Shown piece by piece: positions 1 through 11,267 of a DNA stretch of 64,000 nt (position 1 is the stretch's first letter; every line of letters starts with the position of its first letter). The DNA comes from Basilea psittacipulmonis DSM 24701. GTDB taxonomy: Bacteria > Pseudomonadota > Gammaproteobacteria > Burkholderiales > Burkholderiaceae_B. Position numbers and translations under genes: made by a program. The DNA lies in the NCBI RefSeq assembly GCF_000743945.1, contig NZ_CP009238.1, positions 992,001 through 1,056,000 on the forward strand, read 5' to 3'. The notes beneath the pieces are model-generated. The model searched no databases. It saw only the letters and a list, made by a program, of their open reading frames with translations, and was not told the origin of the DNA.

Positions 1-908
1 CCCACTACCGTAGCCGCATAACCCTCGGCACTTTGAACCATGCGAGCAGCTTGACCTTGAGCTTCAGGAATGACTTTAGAGGCATACGCATTCCCTTCGT
101 TTTTCTGTTTCTCATTATCTTGTCCTGCTTTAATCGCATCTTCAAAAGCAGCTTGAACCTGTTCTGGTGGCTGTACGTTCTGAATCGCGACACTGGTAAT
201 ATCCACGCCGACTTTATAACGATCTAGAATTTGTTGCATTAACTTCTTCACCTGTTCAGCCGCTTCAACACGTGACTGATAAAGGATTTTGTTCATGGAT
301 TGTTTACCAACGACTTCTCTCATCGCACTTTCAGCTGCTTGACGAACGGCATCATCAGGATCTTTGGCCGAGAATAGATATTGAGCAGCAGAAGAAAAAC
401 TACCATCAGAAAAACCAAATTCAGGTTTTAAACGATACTGCACATCAAACTGTATATCCACGATGTTCTCATCTTCTGTGAGCATCAAGGCTTCGGGTAG
501 CACCTTGTTTTTCGTGTTTTCGCGATAGCCCACATTAAAAGAACGCACCTTAGCAATATCGACTTTTGTGGCAGACTGAATAGGATACGGAATATGCCAT
601 TGGATACCAGGCAAAACGGTTTTATCGTATTTACCAAACTGCGTAACGACCGCCACATTCCCCTCTTTTACGATGTAAAAACCTGAGGCTAACCAAATAA
701 CGATGATTAAACCGAGTATGGTTAAAAAACCAGACCATGAAAAATGGCGACCAGACGAAGGATCCGAAGAACCATTATCTGAAAAAAGGTGTTTTTTAAG
801 TTTGGAGAAAAAATCGGTAATTATCTTATCCAGATCAGGTGGTGATGATGAGTGAGGATCTTTTCCCCAACCGTTATCATTCATATTCTTTAATGGTGTA
901 TTGTTCAT
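1..908 (-). CDS. hflK: HflK, membrane regulator of FtsH protease (3' end outside window)
   Basis: HflK pairs with HflC in an inner-membrane SPFH/band-7 complex that surrounds and regulates the FtsH protease. About 302 residues are visible. A hydrophilic N-terminus rich in Asp/Ser precedes one transmembrane segment at about residues 58-77, followed by a band-7 domain that begins with a YIVKEGNVAVVTQFGKY stretch typical of HflK. The reading frame is open to the window edge, so the C-terminus is missing; hflC would be expected next. I chose the ATG at 908 because an AGGA sits just upstream; this overlaps the end of hflX by 32 bp. The alternative ATG at 884 would reduce the overlap to 8 bp but has a weaker ribosome site. 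Part of an hfq-hflX-hflK cluster. Family assignment is firm; the start is moderately sure. Confidence 0.9.
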   Translation of the reverse strand, partial: MNNTPLKNMNDNGWGKDPHSSSPPDLDKIITDFFSKLKKHLFSDNGSSDPSSGRHFSWSGFLTILGLIIVIWLASGFYIVKEGNVAVVTQFGKYDKTVLPGIQWHIPYPIQSATKVDIAKVRSFNVGYRENTKNKVLPEALMLTEDENIVDIQFDVQYRLKPEFGFSDGSFSSAAQYLFSAKDPDDAVRQAAESAMREVVGKQSMNKILYQSRVEAAEQVKKLMQQILDRYKVGVDITSVAIQNVQPPEQVQAAFEDAIKAGQDNEKQKNEGNAYASKVIPEAQGQAARMVQSAEGYAATVV

Positions 909-1983
909 ATTTTCCTAATTTTCGTGCATATTCAGCAATCGCATGCCTAAGTTCGCTCAAGCCTTTTGTCTCCAAAGCACTTACAAAAACTTTTTTAGGC
1001 ATCCCCTCTTCATCAAGTATGACCTTAGGTTCTAGGCCCGCTTGATCTATCTTATTGTACACGAGAATAGCAGGAATTTCATTAGCACCAATTTCCTCTA
1101 AAACTTGATGAACAGAACGTATCTGCTCATCTCTTTGCTCACTACTGGCATCAACTACGTGCAAAAGTAAATCGGCCTCCACCGTTTCCTCTAAGGTTGC
1201 TTTAAAGGCCGCAATCAAAGTCGTTGGCAAATCACGAATAAATCCTACTGTATCGGAAATAATGACATTCCCGCACTCTTGAATCCATAGTTTGCGAGTG
1301 GTCGTATCTAATGTGGCAAATAATTGATCGGCAGCGTAGGTATCTGCTTTCGTGAGGGCGTTAAATAAAGTCGATTTACCTGCATTGGTGTACCCAACTA
1401 TCGAAACGGTCAGGATATTACTGCGATAACGAGATCGTCTTTGTGTATGGCGTTGTCGTTCCACCTTATCGAGACGTTCTTTAAGGGTTTTGACTTTCGC
1501 ACCAATCATCCGTTTATCCATCTCGAGCTGCGATTCACCCGGGCCTCGCATACCAATTCCCCCACGTTGACGTTCCAAATGTGTCCATAATCGGGTCAAA
1601 CGTGTCACCAGACGTTGTAATTGGGCGAGTTCCACCTGAAGTTTACCCTCATAACTTCTTGCTCTTAAGGCAAAAATATCTAAGATCAAAGCCACTCGGT
1701 CAATGACTCGGATTTTAAATAAACGCTCGAGGTTTCTTTGTTGGGCGGGAGTCAGTATCTGATCGAACAAAACAATATCTGCCTGAACAGCAGACATCTG
1801 GGCAAGTGCTTCTTCTGCCTTACCCGAACCAATAAACAGGGCCGAATCAGGTTTATCTCTCTTTGCTTCTAAATATCCGACAACCTCAGCTCCAGCCCCT
1901 TTCGCTAGCATCATAAACTCATCAGCGTGTGCTTGGTAATCAGGGTCACCAAAATTAACACTGATAATATATGCTCGCATCAT
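877..1983 (-). CDS. hflX: HflX, ribosome-associated GTPase
   Basis: HflX is a GTPase that binds the 50S subunit and splits or rescues stalled ribosomes under stress. The 368-residue protein has the HflX N-terminal domain ending in the Gly-rich GGIGMRGPGESQ motif (residues 141-152), then a TRAFAC GTPase domain with P-loop GYTNAGKS (197-204), the DTVGF switch II motif and an NKID guanine-specificity motif. Length is normal for the family, which varies mainly at the C-terminus. It lies 30 bp downstream of hfq and overlaps hflK, so it is probably cotranscribed with both. Two consecutive Met codons (1983 and 1980) are possible starts; no strong ribosome site separates them. Confidence 0.95.
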   Translation of the reverse strand: MMRAYIISVNFGDPDYQAHADEFMMLAKGAGAEVVGYLEAKRDKPDSALFIGSGKAEEALAQMSAVQADIVLFDQILTPAQQRNLERLFKIRVIDRVALILDIFALRARSYEGKLQVELAQLQRLVTRLTRLWTHLERQRGGIGMRGPGESQLEMDKRMIGAKVKTLKERLDKVERQRHTQRRSRYRSNILTVSIVGYTNAGKSTLFNALTKADTYAADQLFATLDTTTRKLWIQECGNVIISDTVGFIRDLPTTLIAAFKATLEETVEADLLLHVVDASSEQRDEQIRSVHQVLEEIGANEIPAILVYNKIDQAGLEPKVILDEEGMPKKVFVSALETKGLSELRHAIAEYARKLGKYEQYTIKEYE

Positions 1984-2013
1984 ATAAACAAAAATACATT
2001 AGGATGTAGGAAA

Positions 2014-2262
2014 TTATCCCTCTGCACTTTCATTAGCGGGTGCATTATTGAAACTAACGGCTCTTGCAGGCACCACCGTTGAAATAGCGTGTTTATAAAC
2101 CATCTGGGTCACGGTGTTACGCAACAAAATAACATACTGGTCAAAAGACTCAATCTGTCCTTGTAGTTTAATGCCATTTACCAAATAAATGGAAATAGGC
2201 ACATGTTCTTTTCTAAGTGCGTTTAAAAAAGGATCTTGTAATGTCTGTCCTTTGTTACTCAT
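2014..2262 (-). CDS. hfq: Hfq, RNA chaperone
   Basis: Hfq is the hexameric Sm-like RNA chaperone that pairs small RNAs with mRNAs. The 82-residue protein has the diagnostic N-terminal [11 protein letters not shown] (residues 9-19), the Sm1 region with [10 protein letters not shown], and the Sm2 motif YKHAIS (56-61). The tail after residue 70 is short and acidic. A good ribosome site (AGGAG, 9 nt spacing) precedes the ATG. The 77-bp gap from hisC contains a TATAAC hexamer that could be a -10 element, so hfq may have its own promoter and drive hflX and hflK. Confidence 0.97.
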   Translation of the reverse strand: MSNKGQTLQDPFLNALRKEHVPISIYLVNGIKLQGQIESFDQYVILLRNTVTQMVYKHAISTVVPARAVSFNNAPANESAEG

Positions 2263-2339
2263 TATACTGACTCCTATTCTAGTGAGTTTTTGTTAAAACT
2301 AATAATAGTTATACTATTTACTAGCATTGTAATGTTAAA

Positions 2340-3413
2340 TCACTTTAAGATATTATTCAATGCTTGAATCAATGTTTCACACTCAAAACGAGTTCCAATC
2401 GTAATTCTTAGATAACGATCGATCTTGGGTCGATTAAAGTATCGAACCAAAATAAATTGTTCTTTCAACTTTTCCTGTAATAAAGCAGCGGGATAATCAG
2501 GATGGGTGGCAAATATAAAATTTGCTTTAGAATCAAGCACCTTAAATCCTAACCCTTTCATCTCTTGCGTTAAAAAATCGCGATTTTCCTGCACTTGACA
2601 CGTGGTTTCTTGAAAATACGTCACATCTTCCCATGCGGCCACGGCGGCTAATTGTGCCAATGTATCGACGGGAAAAGAATTTGTACTGTTTTTAAGACGA
2701 TACATCGCTTCCAAGGTGTTTTCTTGGGCAAAAGCAAAGCCTACTCGCATACCCGCTAAGGCTCGAGACTTTGATAAAGTCTGAACGACAATTAAATTAG
2801 GATACTGTTGTATTAGAGAAACACTTGATTGTGCACCAAAATCAACATACGCCTCATCGATAACGACAGGTAGATCAGGTTGGGCCTTTAATAAACGCTC
2901 AATCTCTTCTAAGCTAATCGCCAAGCTTGTCGGGGCGTTCGGATTGGCAATGATAATCCCTGCATAGTCATTGGGGTTGGCTTGAATATAGGGCGTTAAA
3001 TCCAAAGAAAAATCATCTCGCAATGGCACATACGCTAAATCGATACCATAAAGATTGGCATAAACAGGATAAAAACTATACGAAATCTCAGGGGTTAATA
3101 CCTTTTTTTGGCCATGTTTAAAATAAGCTTGAAAAATTAAGGATAAGGTATCATCTGAACCATTACTAACGATCACTTGGCTATCTTGAATGCCATAAAA
3201 ATCCGCTGCAGCTTTTCTAACCGCATCAGACTCGATGTTAGGATAAAACCTTAGCTTTTCCCCTATTCCAGACGCTATCGCTTCCAGTACTTTCGGAGAT
3301 GGCGGATAACACGCCTCATTCGTATTTAATCTAATATAAGAACCTGTTTTAGGCTGTTCGCCTGGCACATAGGGCTGTAATGCCGCAATGTGGTCACTCC
3401 ACCATTTACTCAT
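2340..3413 (-). CDS. hisC: Histidinol-phosphate aminotransferase
   Basis: HisC is the PLP-dependent class I/II aminotransferase that makes histidinol phosphate in histidine synthesis; close relatives act on aromatic amino acids. The 357-residue protein has the substrate and cofactor motifs NPNAPT (157-162), DEAYVDF (186-192) and the PLP lysine in [14 protein letters not shown] (Lys215). It overlaps der by 4 bp, so the two are translationally coupled. No other his biosynthesis gene is in the window; its placement between der and hfq is therefore unlinked to the pathway. The family is certain, but with only sequence in hand an aromatic aminotransferase role cannot be excluded. Confidence 0.9.
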   Translation of the reverse strand: MSKWWSDHIAALQPYVPGEQPKTGSYIRLNTNEACYPPSPKVLEAIASGIGEKLRFYPNIESDAVRKAAADFYGIQDSQVIVSNGSDDTLSLIFQAYFKHGQKKVLTPEISYSFYPVYANLYGIDLAYVPLRDDFSLDLTPYIQANPNDYAGIIIANPNAPTSLAISLEEIERLLKAQPDLPVVIDEAYVDFGAQSSVSLIQQYPNLIVVQTLSKSRALAGMRVGFAFAQENTLEAMYRLKNSTNSFPVDTLAQLAAVAAWEDVTYFQETTCQVQENRDFLTQEMKGLGFKVLDSKANFIFATHPDYPAALLQEKLKEQFILVRYFNRPKIDRYLRITIGTRFECETLIQALNNILK

Positions 3414-4804
3414 TTATCGTCCTGAACATAAGGATTATTGGATGATTTGAATTCAATTCTTAACGGCGTTCCCTCTAGCTTAAAGACCTCACGAATACGA
3501 GATTCCAAAAAGCGTTTGTAAGAATCTGAAATACTATCCAAAGCGTTACCGTGAATCACCACAATAGGAGGATTTTGACCGCCTTGGTGAGCATAACGTA
3601 ACTTGGGTCTAAAGATGCCTTTTCGAGGAGGCGGCTGTTCACTACTAGCATCTCGAATCACTTGCGTTAATTTAGACGTAGATAGTTTCTTAAAGGCAGC
3701 TTGATGAGCTTGTTGAACAGACTTGAGCAAGGCCTTGATACCAAACCCTTTCAAAGCAGATGTCGTGTGCATATTGGCAAACGATAAGAATCTTAACTTG
3801 CGATTAAATTCGCGTTTAATCCATTCTTTTCTATCTTCTTCCAGCCCGTCCCATTTGTTGATGGCCACCACCAAAGAACGTCCACTTTCTACAATAAATC
3901 CAGCGATATGTGCATCTTGTTCGGTAATATCAGACTGAGCATCCAACACCAATACCACGACATTAGAAGCCTCGATCGCTTGTAAGGTTTTGATGACTGA
4001 AAACTTTTCTATCGTCTCAAATACCTTGCCACGTTTGCGTAACCCTGCCGTATCGATTAGCGTGTATTTCTGATCGCCTCGATCAAAGTCGATCGAAATC
4101 GCATCTCGCGTCGTTCCGGGCATATCAAAGGCAATAACTCGTTCTTCGCCAAGAATCGCATTGATCATCGTTGATTTACCGACATTGGGGCGACCCACAA
4201 TCGCTAATTTTAAGCGATGCTGATGTTCCCCCTCTTCTGTATCAGCGTCAGATTCAGGTTCTGAAACAAAGGTATCGGCTTTTTGTGCCACTATCTTTTC
4301 TAAAGCATGCTGGATCATATCCACCACACCATCGCCATGTGCCGCAGAAATGGGAATCGGCTGTCCTAAGCCCAATTCATAAAACTCTGCCATCGCCTTG
4401 GTATGCGTCATACCTTCTGCTTTATTGACGGCCAAAATAATCTGACGACCTGTACGACGAAGACGTTGAGCAATCTCGTGATCATGGGCATTAACGCCAG
4501 CTCGTGCATCCACCAAAAACACCACGATATCAGATTCCATGACGGCTTGCTCGGTTTGTTTCGCCATCTCTAATAAGATTCCCTCTTTGGCAACTGGCTC
4601 AAAACCGCCTGTATCAATCACCAAAAACGGAATATTAGACACACGCCCCTCGCCATAGTGACGATCGCGTGTTAGGCCAGAAAAGTTAGCAACAATGGCA
4701 TCCCTTGAACGTGTTAAACGATTAAACAAGGTTGATTTTCCGACATTGGGGCGCCCTACCAAAGCGACAACAGGCTTAAAAGTTATATTACTCACATTAA
4801 TCAC
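3410..4804 (-). CDS. der: Der (EngA), double GTPase for 50S assembly
   Basis: Der is an essential tandem-GTPase needed for assembly of the 50S ribosomal subunit. The 464-residue protein has two G domains, each with the P-loop GRPNVGKS (the first at residues 17-24, the second near residue 204), matching DTGGF/DTAGL switch motifs and NKAE/NKWD specificity motifs, and a C-terminal KH-like domain. An acidic linker rich in Glu and Asp joins the two G domains. The likely start is a GTG at 4804 that overlaps the bamB stop by 8 bp. The bamB-der arrangement is conserved in proteobacteria. Confidence 0.97.
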   Translation of the reverse strand: MINVSNITFKPVVALVGRPNVGKSTLFNRLTRSRDAIVANFSGLTRDRHYGEGRVSNIPFLVIDTGGFEPVAKEGILLEMAKQTEQAVMESDIVVFLVDARAGVNAHDHEIAQRLRRTGRQIILAVNKAEGMTHTKAMAEFYELGLGQPIPISAAHGDGVVDMIQHALEKIVAQKADTFVSEPESDADTEEGEHQHRLKLAIVGRPNVGKSTMINAILGEERVIAFDMPGTTRDAISIDFDRGDQKYTLIDTAGLRKRGKVFETIEKFSVIKTLQAIEASNVVVLVLDAQSDITEQDAHIAGFIVESGRSLVVAINKWDGLEEDRKEWIKREFNRKLRFLSFANMHTTSALKGFGIKALLKSVQQAHQAAFKKLSTSKLTQVIRDASSEQPPPRKGIFRPKLRYAHQGGQNPPIVVIHGNALDSISDSYKRFLESRIREVFKLEGTPLRIEFKSSNNPYVQDDK

Positions 4805-5948
4805 TAATCATTACCAGTTTACCAGAACCGTTTTGGACTAATACGCCATAAGACGTAGTCATCAACGGTGCATAAATTCGAGTACTGTTACCCGAAGAAA
4901 TACGACCCACTAACTGTCCCGTTTGTTCGTCAACAAAATGCACATAACCCTCGTAATCCCCTACCACAATGGCTTGATGATACTTCGTGGGAGTGGTTAA
5001 GAAACGATTTTTAAGTGCATCATTGGTCCATGCAAATTCGCCTGTATGGATATCTGCCTTAACGATCAAAGCATGTTGGTTAATCGCATAAAGGTTATGT
5101 CCATCGATTGCAGGACCGACATAGCTAGAGAAATTTTTGTCCCAAATCTTGGAGATATTTTGATTCGCGGCGATTAAACAACTTAACTGACTTTGGTATG
5201 AGGCCACACAATAGGTATTTCCTGACACAGCAGGCAAGCCAACAACAGAGGTAATGGATTCCACTTCGGTATTACCTAATGCAGGTGCCACGTAAACATC
5301 CCAGTTTGGCTGACCATTCGCTAAGTTAATGGAAACCAATCGTCCTGCAGGTAAGCCAACTAAAATCGTGTCACCTTGCACTAACATGCGACTATTGGCT
5401 TTTACCATTAAACGTGGCTGTGTGCGTGCATACACCCATTGTAATTCGCCAGTATGCTCATCAAAAGCTTGTAAACGATAATCATCTGAACGCACCACTA
5501 CTTTACCACCAGCCACCACAGCAGGTACAGAACTGTTGGTACTTAATGTTTTGGACCAAAGATGCTCACCACTTTGGGCATCTAGTGCATGAACGTTTCC
5601 ATCATCGGTTGTGTAAACCGCGACCTGTCCATCTGTGGCGACACCCCCGATAATCTTACGCTTTTCTTTGGCACGCCATACGATCGTCCCATTATCCAAT
5701 CTAACTTTTGCAATGTTTCCATCAGGTGTGGCCGCATAAACGTCGTCACCCACGATGGCAGGTGCAAAACCATAATCTGACCCCGAACCAATAGAAGTGG
5801 ACCAAACAATTTTAGGCTGAATCGTTGCTTGATAAGATGGTAATGACACGGGCTCAAAGCCTGTTTCATTTTCAAAAATACCGCATGCTGACAAACCTAG
5901 AGTGCTAGCCAGTATCAAGCTGACGATAGCTGTTCTTCTTATTTTCAT
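4797..5948 (-). CDS. bamB: BamB, lipoprotein of the BAM outer-membrane assembly complex
   Basis: BamB is an outer-membrane lipoprotein that helps BamA insert beta-barrel proteins. The 383-residue precursor begins with a basic-hydrophobic signal peptide and a lipobox LSAC, with Cys22 as the lipidation site. The rest is an eight-bladed PQQ-type beta-propeller: repeated blade signatures such as [26 protein letters not shown] and GEFAWTND are visible. A strong ribosome site (AAGGAG) precedes the ATG. It lies 3 bp after yfgM and overlaps der. A large beta-barrel adhesin anchor is encoded downstream in the same window, a plausible BAM client, though that link is inference. Confidence 0.96.
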   Translation of the reverse strand: MKIRRTAIVSLILASTLGLSACGIFENETGFEPVSLPSYQATIQPKIVWSTSIGSGSDYGFAPAIVGDDVYAATPDGNIAKVRLDNGTIVWRAKEKRKIIGGVATDGQVAVYTTDDGNVHALDAQSGEHLWSKTLSTNSSVPAVVAGGKVVVRSDDYRLQAFDEHTGELQWVYARTQPRLMVKANSRMLVQGDTILVGLPAGRLVSINLANGQPNWDVYVAPALGNTEVESITSVVGLPAVSGNTYCVASYQSQLSCLIAANQNISKIWDKNFSSYVGPAIDGHNLYAINQHALIVKADIHTGEFAWTNDALKNRFLTTPTKYHQAIVVGDYEGYVHFVDEQTGQLVGRISSGNSTRIYAPLMTTSYGVLVQNGSGKLVMISD

Positions 5949-5951
5949 ACC

Positions 5952-6608
5952 TTACTCCTTTGATTTTCCCAATGTACTAATCTTAAATACAATGTAATTT
6001 CTAAATCCAGGGCTAAGGGTCAAATGCTCATCCTGAATGATAGAACGCCACATATCCACGGCTTTTTGAACCTCACCTTGGGCAAAAGCCAAATCAGCTA
6101 ATTTATCCTTAACCATCGCTTGGGCTTTTTCATCTTTAATGGCATTTAGGTTGTTTTGGGCTGCCTCATACTCACCCTGCTCAATCTGAATGGTTGATAA
6201 TCTTAAACGAGCAATATCCGTAAATTCTGGAAACTCTGATGTTTGGGCAATCAACCATGAAAGGTTGTCTTTTGCCAAATCCAAACGATTGGCCTTATAA
6301 AAATAATCAGAAGCAATCATGATCGCACGACTGGCGTAAGCGGTGCTTGAATACGATTCGCGCAACTTATCGATCGACACTTTAATGCGAGCCGTATTTT
6401 CCTCAGATATATCGCCTGATGCATTGACGATCTCATCGTAATAAGCCAAAGCATTTTCAGCATGCTGTGCTTGGTACCATTTCCATCCTGTATGGGCAAA
6501 AAATGCGACCACCACTAGCACGACAGCGATAGTAATCAAGTTACTCCATTTGTCCCACCATGCTTTGATGGCGGAGATCTTCTCTTGTTCTTCTAAGTTA
6601 AAGGCCAT
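5952..6608 (-). CDS. YfgM-like tetratricopeptide membrane protein
   Basis: Family of YfgM, an inner-membrane protein with periplasmic TPR repeats that binds SecY and periplasmic chaperones in E. coli. The 218-residue protein has a short cytoplasmic N-terminus, one transmembrane segment at about residues 20-42 (rich in Val, Ile and Ala) and a helical periplasmic part with TPR-like pairs of helices. The position between hisS and bamB is the conserved place for this gene. It is only 3 bp from both neighbours. Precise function in this organism is unknown. Confidence 0.88.
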   Translation of the reverse strand: MAFNLEEQEKISAIKAWWDKWSNLITIAVVLVVVAFFAHTGWKWYQAQHAENALAYYDEIVNASGDISEENTARIKVSIDKLRESYSSTAYASRAIMIASDYFYKANRLDLAKDNLSWLIAQTSEFPEFTDIARLRLSTIQIEQGEYEAAQNNLNAIKDEKAQAMVKDKLADLAFAQGEVQKAVDMWRSIIQDEHLTLSPGFRNYIVFKISTLGKSKE

Positions 6609-6610
6609 TT

Positions 6611-7891
6611 TTATAACATCCTTTTAAGTTGATTGATAAGTTCGGATTGTGGGATATTTTGCTGATTCAGCTCACTATTTCTCAATGCTTTGATACCAAT
6701 AGTGCCTGTCTCGATTTCATTATCGCCCAAAATCAACGCTAAGGTAGCACCACTATTGTCGGCACGTTTAAATTGTGATTTGAAGCCCGTACTGCCTGCA
6801 TGAACTTGAGTATGATAACCATGAGAACGACATAACTCACCGATTTCAAATGCTTTGAGACTGGCTTGTTTTCCTTGGTGAATCACATAAATATCACAAG
6901 TCACTGTTTTTTCGGACGACTCGTTTAGCTCCATCAGTTCTAATAAACGTTCAATGCCAAGCCCAAAGCCCACAGCAGGCGTGGGTTTACCACCTAACAT
7001 TTCAACCAAACCATCGTAACGACCGCCACCGCAGACCGTTCCTTGAGCACCTAATTTATCGGTGACCCACTCAAATACAGTTAAATTGTAATAATCCAAC
7101 CCTCTTACTAAACGAGTATTGAGCGTATAGGGAATGCCTATTTGATCCAATCGTTCGCAGAGTTCATCATAATGTTGGCGAGATTCCGTACCTAAAAAAT
7201 CAAATAATTTAGGTGCCGCATTAGCCATATCCTGCATGGTGGGGTTTTTCGTATCTAAGACCCTAAGCGGATTGGTGTACATACGACGTAAGCCATCTTC
7301 ATCCAAACTATCTTTGTACTTTTCCAAATACTCGATTAATACTTGTCGATGTGCCAAACGTTCTTGAATATTCCCCAATGAGTTCAATTCTAGGCGAATA
7401 TCCGTTAAGCCTAGTGTTTGCCAAAGACGATTTAACAAGGCAATCAGTTCTGCATCAATATCTGGACCAGTAAATCCTAAAGCCTCTACAGAAAGCTGGT
7501 GAAACTGGCGATAACGACCTTTTTGGGGACGTTCATGACGAAAAACGGGGCCAAATGAAAATAATTTCTGAGGACGATCATAGACCAAATTATGCTCAAT
7601 CACCGCTCTGACAATCCCTGCGGTAAATTCTGGACGTAAGGTCATCATATCGTCAATCGTTGGATTCGGTTTCATGCTGAACGAATACATTTCTTTCTCA
7701 ACAATATCCGTCACATCTCCAATACCCCGTGCGAAAAGTTTTGTCTCTTCCATAATCGGTGTACGGATATTCTCAAAACCGTATAAAGCCATTAAAGACG
7801 TAATCGTACGTTCTAATTTTTGCCATTTAGGACTGTCGCTAGGCAGAATATCATTCATGCCTCGCAATGCTTTAATCTTCTCTTTACTCAT
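6611..7891 (-). CDS. hisS: Histidyl-tRNA synthetase
   Basis: HisRS charges tRNA-His. The 426-residue protein is a class II synthetase: motif 2 contains [16 protein letters not shown], the HisA signature is [15 protein letters not shown], and motif 3 contains [16 protein letters not shown]-terminal anticodon-binding domain follows (about residues 330-426). The conserved N-terminus LRGMNDILP confirms the start. It overlaps ispG by 8 bp and is part of the same long transcription unit. Confidence 0.97.
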   Translation of the reverse strand: MSKEKIKALRGMNDILPSDSPKWQKLERTITSLMALYGFENIRTPIMEETKLFARGIGDVTDIVEKEMYSFSMKPNPTIDDMMTLRPEFTAGIVRAVIEHNLVYDRPQKLFSFGPVFRHERPQKGRYRQFHQLSVEALGFTGPDIDAELIALLNRLWQTLGLTDIRLELNSLGNIQERLAHRQVLIEYLEKYKDSLDEDGLRRMYTNPLRVLDTKNPTMQDMANAAPKLFDFLGTESRQHYDELCERLDQIGIPYTLNTRLVRGLDYYNLTVFEWVTDKLGAQGTVCGGGRYDGLVEMLGGKPTPAVGFGLGIERLLELMELNESSEKTVTCDIYVIHQGKQASLKAFEIGELCRSHGYHTQVHAGSTGFKSQFKRADNSGATLALILGDNEIETGTIGIKALRNSELNQQNIPQSELINQLKRML

Positions 7892-9146
7892 GTTTTTTAT
7901 AACGCTCTTTTACATACTGCTGCACAATCGCCTGAAAATCTTTGGCAATCGTCTCACCTTTTAACGTAACCGTTCTTTCGCCATCCACAAAAACAGGGGC
8001 TGATGGCACTTCACCTGTACCTGGCAAGCTAATACCAATGTTTGCATGACGACTTTCACCAGGTCCATTTACAACACAGCCCATCACTGCGACTTTCATA
8101 TCCTCAACACCTGAATATTGTTGACGCCATATGGGCATTTGATCGCGTAACCATGATTGAATATCATCGGCTAACTCTTGGAAAAACGTACTACTGGTGC
8201 GACCACAACCGGGACAAGAAATCACCGTCGGCGTAAAGGCACGTAATTCCAAGGCTTGTAGGATTTCTTGGGCAACGATGACCTCTTTACTACGACTGCC
8301 TCCCGGTTCTGGCGTTAAAGAAATACGAATCGTATCGCCAATCCCCTCTTGTAACAATACGCTCAAAGCGGCCGTCGAAGCCACGATACCTTTACTTCCC
8401 ATCCCTGCTTCCGTTAAACCAAGGTGCAAAGCAAAATGAGAGGTCGCTGCCAACTCACGGTAAACAGCAATCAAATCCTGTACCATACTGACTTTACAGG
8501 AAATAACAATTCTATTTTCGGGCAAGCCTAAAGCGATGGCTCGCTGGGCATTTTCCAAAGCCGAACGAACCAAGGCCGCACGCATTAATTCATCAGATGA
8601 CCATGGTTCGGCACGAGCACGATTTTCATCCATCATTTTGGCCATCAAATCATGATCCAAACTTCCCCAGTTCACGCCAATACGCACGGGTTTATCGTGT
8701 TGGCAAGCCACTTCAATCATCTGTGCAAAATTATCTTCACGACGTTTACCGCCGCCTACATTACCAGGATTAATACGATACTTAGACAAGGCTTTGGCAC
8801 AATCGGGATACTGCAGTAATAACTTATGTCCATTAAAGTGAAAATCACCTACTAATGGTGTGTGAATCCCCATTTTATCCAGCTGTTCACGAATCTCAGG
8901 AACGGCTGCAGCGGCCTCTGGCGAGTTGACCGTAATACGCACCAACTCCGATCCTGCTTGCGTGAGTTCTTTGACCTGAATGGCTGTGGCAATCGCGTCT
9001 GCGGTATCCGTATTCGTCATCGATTGGACAACGACGGGGTGATGACCACCGATATACACATGATGATCGCCCCAAGAAATATCTACGGTATGCGTGCGAT
9101 GTCGCTGGGTAATGCCTTTCACACAAGGTCTATTTTCTTGATTCAC
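7884..9146 (-). CDS. ispG: IspG, 4-hydroxy-3-methylbut-2-enyl diphosphate synthase
   Basis: IspG (GcpE) converts MEcPP to HMBPP in the non-mevalonate isoprenoid pathway using a [4Fe-4S] cluster. Cluster ligands are visible in SCPGCGRT and [15 protein letters not shown] near the C-terminus. The N-terminal TIM-barrel half contains the conserved VQSMTNTDT and NPGNVGG motifs. The frame is open upstream to a TTG at 9164, but I prefer the GTG at 9146: it overlaps the rodZ stop as GTGA, and an AGGA lies at good spacing. This gives about 420 residues. Depends on Fe-S assembly, which is encoded at 51.7-56.9 kb. Confidence 0.95.
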   Translation of the reverse strand: MNQENRPCVKGITQRHRTHTVDISWGDHHVYIGGHHPVVVQSMTNTDTADAIATAIQVKELTQAGSELVRITVNSPEAAAAVPEIREQLDKMGIHTPLVGDFHFNGHKLLLQYPDCAKALSKYRINPGNVGGGKRREDNFAQMIEVACQHDKPVRIGVNWGSLDHDLMAKMMDENRARAEPWSSDELMRAALVRSALENAQRAIALGLPENRIVISCKVSMVQDLIAVYRELAATSHFALHLGLTEAGMGSKGIVASTAALSVLLQEGIGDTIRISLTPEPGGSRSKEVIVAQEILQALELRAFTPTVISCPGCGRTSSTFFQELADDIQSWLRDQMPIWRQQYSGVEDMKVAVMGCVVNGPGESRHANIGISLPGTGEVPSAPVFVDGERTVTLKGETIAKDFQAIVQQYVKERYKKHE

Positions 9147-9622
9147 TGTTTTGTTCCTAACCAACCTTTTACAAATTCGATGACAGAGGTGCCCGTCGCT
9201 AAACTAATCATTAACACAATAATAACTGCAATAATGATGATTAAAAATAACCATGAAAAATTGCCTGAATGCATTTCACCATGCGGTTCTTCAATACTGG
9301 GAGCATGCTCGTTCACATAGACTGTTTTATTGAATAGCGTGTATTTTTCTTGTTTAGGTAACATCGCCAACGCACGATCAGCCGACACCCCCACTCTTTT
9401 GCAGTATTTTTTAATGAGACCTCTTAAAATAAAATCTTTTGGCAACTTATCCCATTGTTCTTTTTCAAGTAGTTCGATGGTTGAGGGTAAAAACTTGATA
9501 TCTTGAGAAATCTCTTCAATCGTCAACCCTTTTTGTTCTCGATGAAATGATAGATACAAGCCTAATGACTGAGGATCTTGTCCACTCGAATTTTCGTCTG
9601 TATGCAATAGAGAATCACTCAT
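9143..9622 (-). CDS. rodZ: Short RodZ-like helix-turn-helix membrane protein
   Basis: RodZ links the MreB cytoskeleton to the membrane and sets rod shape. The protein has an N-terminal Xre/Cro-type helix-turn-helix domain (about residues 20-90, beginning [19 protein letters not shown]) and one transmembrane segment near residues 127-149. It ends about ten residues after the membrane, so the periplasmic beta-domain found in E. coli RodZ (337 residues) is absent. At 159 residues it is less than half the usual length. Its place between rlmN and ispG is the conserved rodZ location. The stop is overlapped by the next gene, so the short form looks established rather than a sequencing error. Confidence 0.82.
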   Translation of the reverse strand: MSDSLLHTDENSSGQDPQSLGLYLSFHREQKGLTIEEISQDIKFLPSTIELLEKEQWDKLPKDFILRGLIKKYCKRVGVSADRALAMLPKQEKYTLFNKTVYVNEHAPSIEEPHGEMHSGNFSWLFLIIIIAVIIVLMISLATGTSVIEFVKGWLGTKQ

Positions 9623-9642
9623 AAAAACTACCCTTTCAGAGA

Positions 9643-10797
9643 TTACAAAATTTCCTTAATGGGAATGTGTTTTAAGCGTAACATACGCTCGGAGATTTTT
9701 GTGCGATCTTTGACATCGCCCGCTAATTGGCCACAGGCGGCATCAATATCATCCCCTCTTGTTTTTCTCACTGTCGTGACAATACCCGCATCTTGCAAAC
9801 GTTTGGCAAAACGAGTCACGCTGTCACGTGGAGAACGCTGTAAACCTGATTCTGGAAAAGGATTAAACGGAATCAGATTTAATTTACAATTCACTTGTTT
9901 AGCAATTTGAATTAATTCCTTTGCGTGTTCGTCTTGGTCATTCACCCCATCCAACATAATGTATTCAAAGGTAATAAAATCACGTGGTGCAAATTCCAAG
10001 TAACGATTACAGGCTGCGATCAACTCTTTCAAAGGAAACTTCTTATTTAACGGGATAAGTTTATCCCTTAACGCATCATTGGGTGCGTGCAATGATACCG
10101 CTAATGCGACAGGACAGTCTTGTGATAGACGGTCCATTAAAGGCACTACACCTGAAGTAGAAACGGTAACACGACGACGCGATAAATTATAAGCATGATT
10201 ATCTAACATCAAGCGTAAGGCGGGTAATAGCTGGTCATAATTCAGCAAAGGCTCGCCCATCCCCATCATGACAACGTTAGAGATAATATGCTCGTTTTCA
10301 TTAATCGCACCATCACCTGTACGTGCCGATGCTAAATCTTTCATCAACTCACGACGTGCGACCCATAATTGGCCGATAATCTCAGCTGAAGTTAAATTTC
10401 GACTAAACCCTTGATGCCCTGTAGAACAGAAACGACAAGCCACTGTACAGCCGACTTGACTACTAATACAAAGTGTTCCACGGTCATCTTCTGGAATAAA
10501 AACCGTTTCAATCGCATTATGCTGCCCCATATCAAACAGCCACTTGCGTGTACCATCAGAAGCGACTTTTTCTAAGATAATGGAGGGGGCTTGTATATCG
10601 CATTCATCAATGAGTCTTTGGCGAAAAGTTTTAGCCAAATCACTCATTTGATCAAAAGAATCAACTCCCCGCTGATGTATCCAGCGAGGAAGTTGCGTTG
10701 CACGAAATGGCTTATCACCCCAAGAGGTGACCAAATCACGTAATGCCGCAGCATCCATGCCTAATAAATTAATTTTGCCATTCGTACGTATTGTCAT
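9643..10797 (-). CDS. rlmN: RlmN, dual-specificity 23S rRNA/tRNA A2 methyltransferase
   Basis: RlmN is a radical-SAM enzyme that methylates C2 of A2503 in 23S rRNA and A37 in some tRNAs. The 384-residue protein has the CX3CX2C cluster motif CTVACRFC near residue 120, the SAM-binding GMGEPLLN motif and the C-terminal cysteine in [10 protein letters not shown] that carries the methyl group. Length matches the family. It is 2 bp from ndk and 20 bp from rodZ, in the standard ndk-rlmN-rodZ-ispG-hisS order. Confidence 0.96.
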   Translation of the reverse strand: MTIRTNGKINLLGMDAAALRDLVTSWGDKPFRATQLPRWIHQRGVDSFDQMSDLAKTFRQRLIDECDIQAPSIILEKVASDGTRKWLFDMGQHNAIETVFIPEDDRGTLCISSQVGCTVACRFCSTGHQGFSRNLTSAEIIGQLWVARRELMKDLASARTGDGAINENEHIISNVVMMGMGEPLLNYDQLLPALRLMLDNHAYNLSRRRVTVSTSGVVPLMDRLSQDCPVALAVSLHAPNDALRDKLIPLNKKFPLKELIAACNRYLEFAPRDFITFEYIMLDGVNDQDEHAKELIQIAKQVNCKLNLIPFNPFPESGLQRSPRDSVTRFAKRLQDAGIVTTVRKTRGDDIDAACGQLAGDVKDRTKISERMLRLKHIPIKEIL

Positions 10798-10799
10798 GA

Positions 10800-11204
10800 T
10801 TAACCAAAGAAGTAAGCAATTTCTACTTTTGCTGTTTCTGGTGCATCAGAACCGTGTACGGCATTAGCATCGATGCTTTCAGCGAAATCAGCACGAATGG
10901 TACCAGGAGCCGCTTTCTTAGGATCCGTAGCGCCCATTAATTCACGGTTTTTAGCGATCGCATCTTCACCCTCTAATACTTGGATGAATACAGGGCCAGA
11001 GATCATGAACTCAACTAGGTCATTAAAGAATGGACGTTCTTTGTGAACCGCGTAAAAGCCTTCAGCTTCAGCACGAGTTAAGTGTTTCATTTTCGCTTCA
11101 ACCACTTTAAGACCGTTCTTTTCAAAACGAGAAATGATTTCACCGATTACATTTTTCTTCACTGCATCAGGTTTGATAATAGATAACGTACGCTCAATAG
11201 CCAT
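10800..11204 (-). CDS. ndk: Nucleoside diphosphate kinase
   Basis: Ndk transfers the gamma phosphate between nucleoside triphosphates and diphosphates. The 134-residue protein starts with the conserved [12 protein letters not shown] and carries the active-site histidine in [12 protein letters not shown]. It ends at YFFG, several residues shorter than the E. coli enzyme, a common variation. A CTGGAG ribosome site precedes the ATG. It is the first gene of the long leftward unit; a candidate promoter is listed at 11268-11296. Confidence 0.97.
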   Translation of the reverse strand: MAIERTLSIIKPDAVKKNVIGEIISRFEKNGLKVVEAKMKHLTRAEAEGFYAVHKERPFFNDLVEFMISGPVFIQVLEGEDAIAKNRELMGATDPKKAAPGTIRADFAESIDANAVHGSDAPETAKVEIAYFFG

Positions 11205-11267
11205 CGTAAACTCCAGATATTTAAATAAAAATTAAAAACAAAATGGTACCAATCGTTTATGATACCC

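Noticed and set aside
33..481. Plus-strand open frames at the window start
   Set aside because: They lie antisense to hflK, whose frame is continuous and matches a known family along its visible length.
8862..9320. 152-codon plus-strand open frame over ispG and rodZ
   Set aside because: Antisense to two well-supported genes, composition typical of a shadow frame, no ribosome site.
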